From Candidatus Poribacteria bacterium (GTDB taxonomy: Bacteria; Poribacteria; WGA-4E; GCA-2687025), in NCBI GenBank assembly GCA_002687025.1, contig NYZG01000269.1, positions 1 to 13,856 of the forward strand: DNA of 13,856 bases. Direction: 5' to 3'. The notes below the pieces were generated by a model. That model was not told where the DNA came from and searched no databases. It saw only the letters and a list, made by a program, of their open reading frames with translations. A program made the position numbers and the translations under genes. Shown here one piece after another: positions 13,221 to 13,856 of this stretch. The stretch's first letter is position 1, and every line of letters begins with the position of its first letter.

Positions 13221-13856
13221 TTACTCGGCCTTCACGCGGCCCCACATCGTCGCGAGTCGCCCGCGCGGATCGACGGCGAAGGCGAGGTCCATCCACTGCT
13301 GGATCTCCTGCTCGTCCAGCGCGCGGTTGAACATCGCGAACTCGTCCATCACCCCCACGAACCAGGACGCGTTGTGGTCGCGGCCGCCGATCTGGTTCTC
13401 GTTGTCGTTCATGACGATCGACGGGTTCGCGCCTCCGATGTCCTTCTCCCCGGCCAACTGGCCGTTCACGTAGAGGGCCAGCACCTCGCCGCTGAATGTG
13501 GCGGCGACGTGCGTCCACTCGTCCTCGGCGATGCCTAGGTCCGGGAGCACGAGGCTGTTGTCGACATCCGCGCCGTTGAACGGCCCCATGCGGTCCTTCC
13601 CGCCGGGCCCGGAGTTGATATACAAGCACGCCCCGTCGCCGCCCAGCAGCACGAATTCCACGGAATCGTCGCTGGCGCCGGACTTCTGGTAGATCATGTT
13701 GCCCCAGTTGTGGCACTGAGCCTGATCCCAAATCTCGGTGGGGAAGACCCACGCCATCGTCGTGATCTGCTCCACCTCCAGCACGTCTTCGTCCGGGGCG
13801 ATGGCGCGGGCCGCCTCGAACTCAACGCCGCCTCCGTTCCTCCCCTGATCGACCCA
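13221..13856 (-). CDS. LamG-like (concanavalin-type) domain protein, N-terminus beyond window edge
   Basis: The minus-strand frame is open from the right window edge to the TAA at 13221, giving 211 residues of a gene whose start lies outside. The sequence begins in the middle of a LamG/concanavalin-A-like jelly-roll domain: G-V-E-F-E near the edge, T-T-M-A-W-V-F-P-T-E-I-W (start of the domain core), D-E-W-T-H-V-A-A-T-F-S-G, L-Y-V-N-G-Q-L-A-G, and the closing M-D-E-F-A-M-F-N-R-A-L-D-E-Q-E-I. It ends with V-D-P-R-G-R-L-A-T-M-W-G-R-V-K, a short tail after the LamG fold that I associate with Poribacteria-like proteins. Such proteins are usually secreted and bind glycans or other surface ligands; the ligand is unknown. 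A GTG at 13784 falls inside the domain and is not the true start. The gene is upstream of the Udh-like gene on the same strand, separated by 60 bases and a strong hairpin. Confidence 0.85.
   Translation of the reverse strand, partial: WVDQGRNGGGVEFEAARAIAPDEDVLEVEQITTMAWVFPTEIWDQAQCHNWGNMIYQKSGASDDSVEFVLLGGDGACLYINSGPGGKDRMGPFNGADVDNSLVLPDLGIAEDEWTHVAATFSGEVLALYVNGQLAGEKDIGGANPSIVMNDNENQIGGRDHNASWFVGVMDEFAMFNRALDEQEIQQWMDLAFAVDPRGRLATMWGRVKAE

Overview
This window is a high-GC bacterial chromosome segment carrying twelve recognisable genes or gene remnants. It contains no rRNA, tRNA, CRISPR array or insertion sequence that I could find. Lineage: one secreted protein ends in a tandem type-I dockerin followed by a FlgD-like/type-IX-like tail with the motif NYPNPFNPETW. 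A LamG-domain protein ends in a short 'A-V-D-P-x-G-R-L-A-T-x-W-G' tail. From memory, these features together are typical of Candidatus Poribacteria and relatives; this is inference, not a database match. Most starts have a purine-rich Shine-Dalgarno site at normal spacing, and this decides several start codons.

Layout: (1) 1-1698, minus strand: an FkbM-family methyltransferase followed by a DUF697-type membrane protein that runs off the left edge. (2) 1699-1914: divergent control region. (3) 1915-3885, plus: a secreted TIM-barrel, DUF4832/glycosidase-like protein with dockerin and C-terminal sorting-type domain. It converges on a secreted alpha/beta hydrolase (3895-5079, minus). (4) 5136-8464, plus: a sugar-phosphate isomerase/epimerase-like TIM barrel, an exported His-rich/Asp-Glu-rich protein, and an Eis-like GNAT acetyltransferase. 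(5) 8640-10318: two damaged genes lying head to head. One is an ABC-2 (NosY-like) permease lacking its N-terminal half. The other is a heparinase-II/III-like beta-sandwich protein lacking its N-terminus and interrupted by a one-base frameshift. (6) 10585-12333, plus: a glycoside-hydrolase-like protein behind a convincing promoter and an inverted repeat. (7) 12345-13856, minus: a LamG-domain protein (runs off the right edge) followed by a uronate-dehydrogenase-like SDR, with a strong hairpin between them.

How the genes fit together: the contents suggest a carbohydrate-scavenging lifestyle. Exported glycosidase-like, esterase-like and lyase-like proteins and a carbohydrate-binding-type LamG protein sit near cytoplasmic enzymes for sugars and sugar acids (isomerase/epimerase, Udh-like dehydrogenase). 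Frequent strand switching argues against one large operon; most genes look separately controlled.

I did not find a clear novel defence or mobile system. The most rewarding points are the double truncation near 9190, the C-run frameshift at 9882-9885, the unusual His/acid-rich exported protein at 6175-7071, an 11-base promoter-like motif repeated at the same distance from two consecutive genes, and several strong intergenic hairpins or inverted repeats placed where they could control expression.
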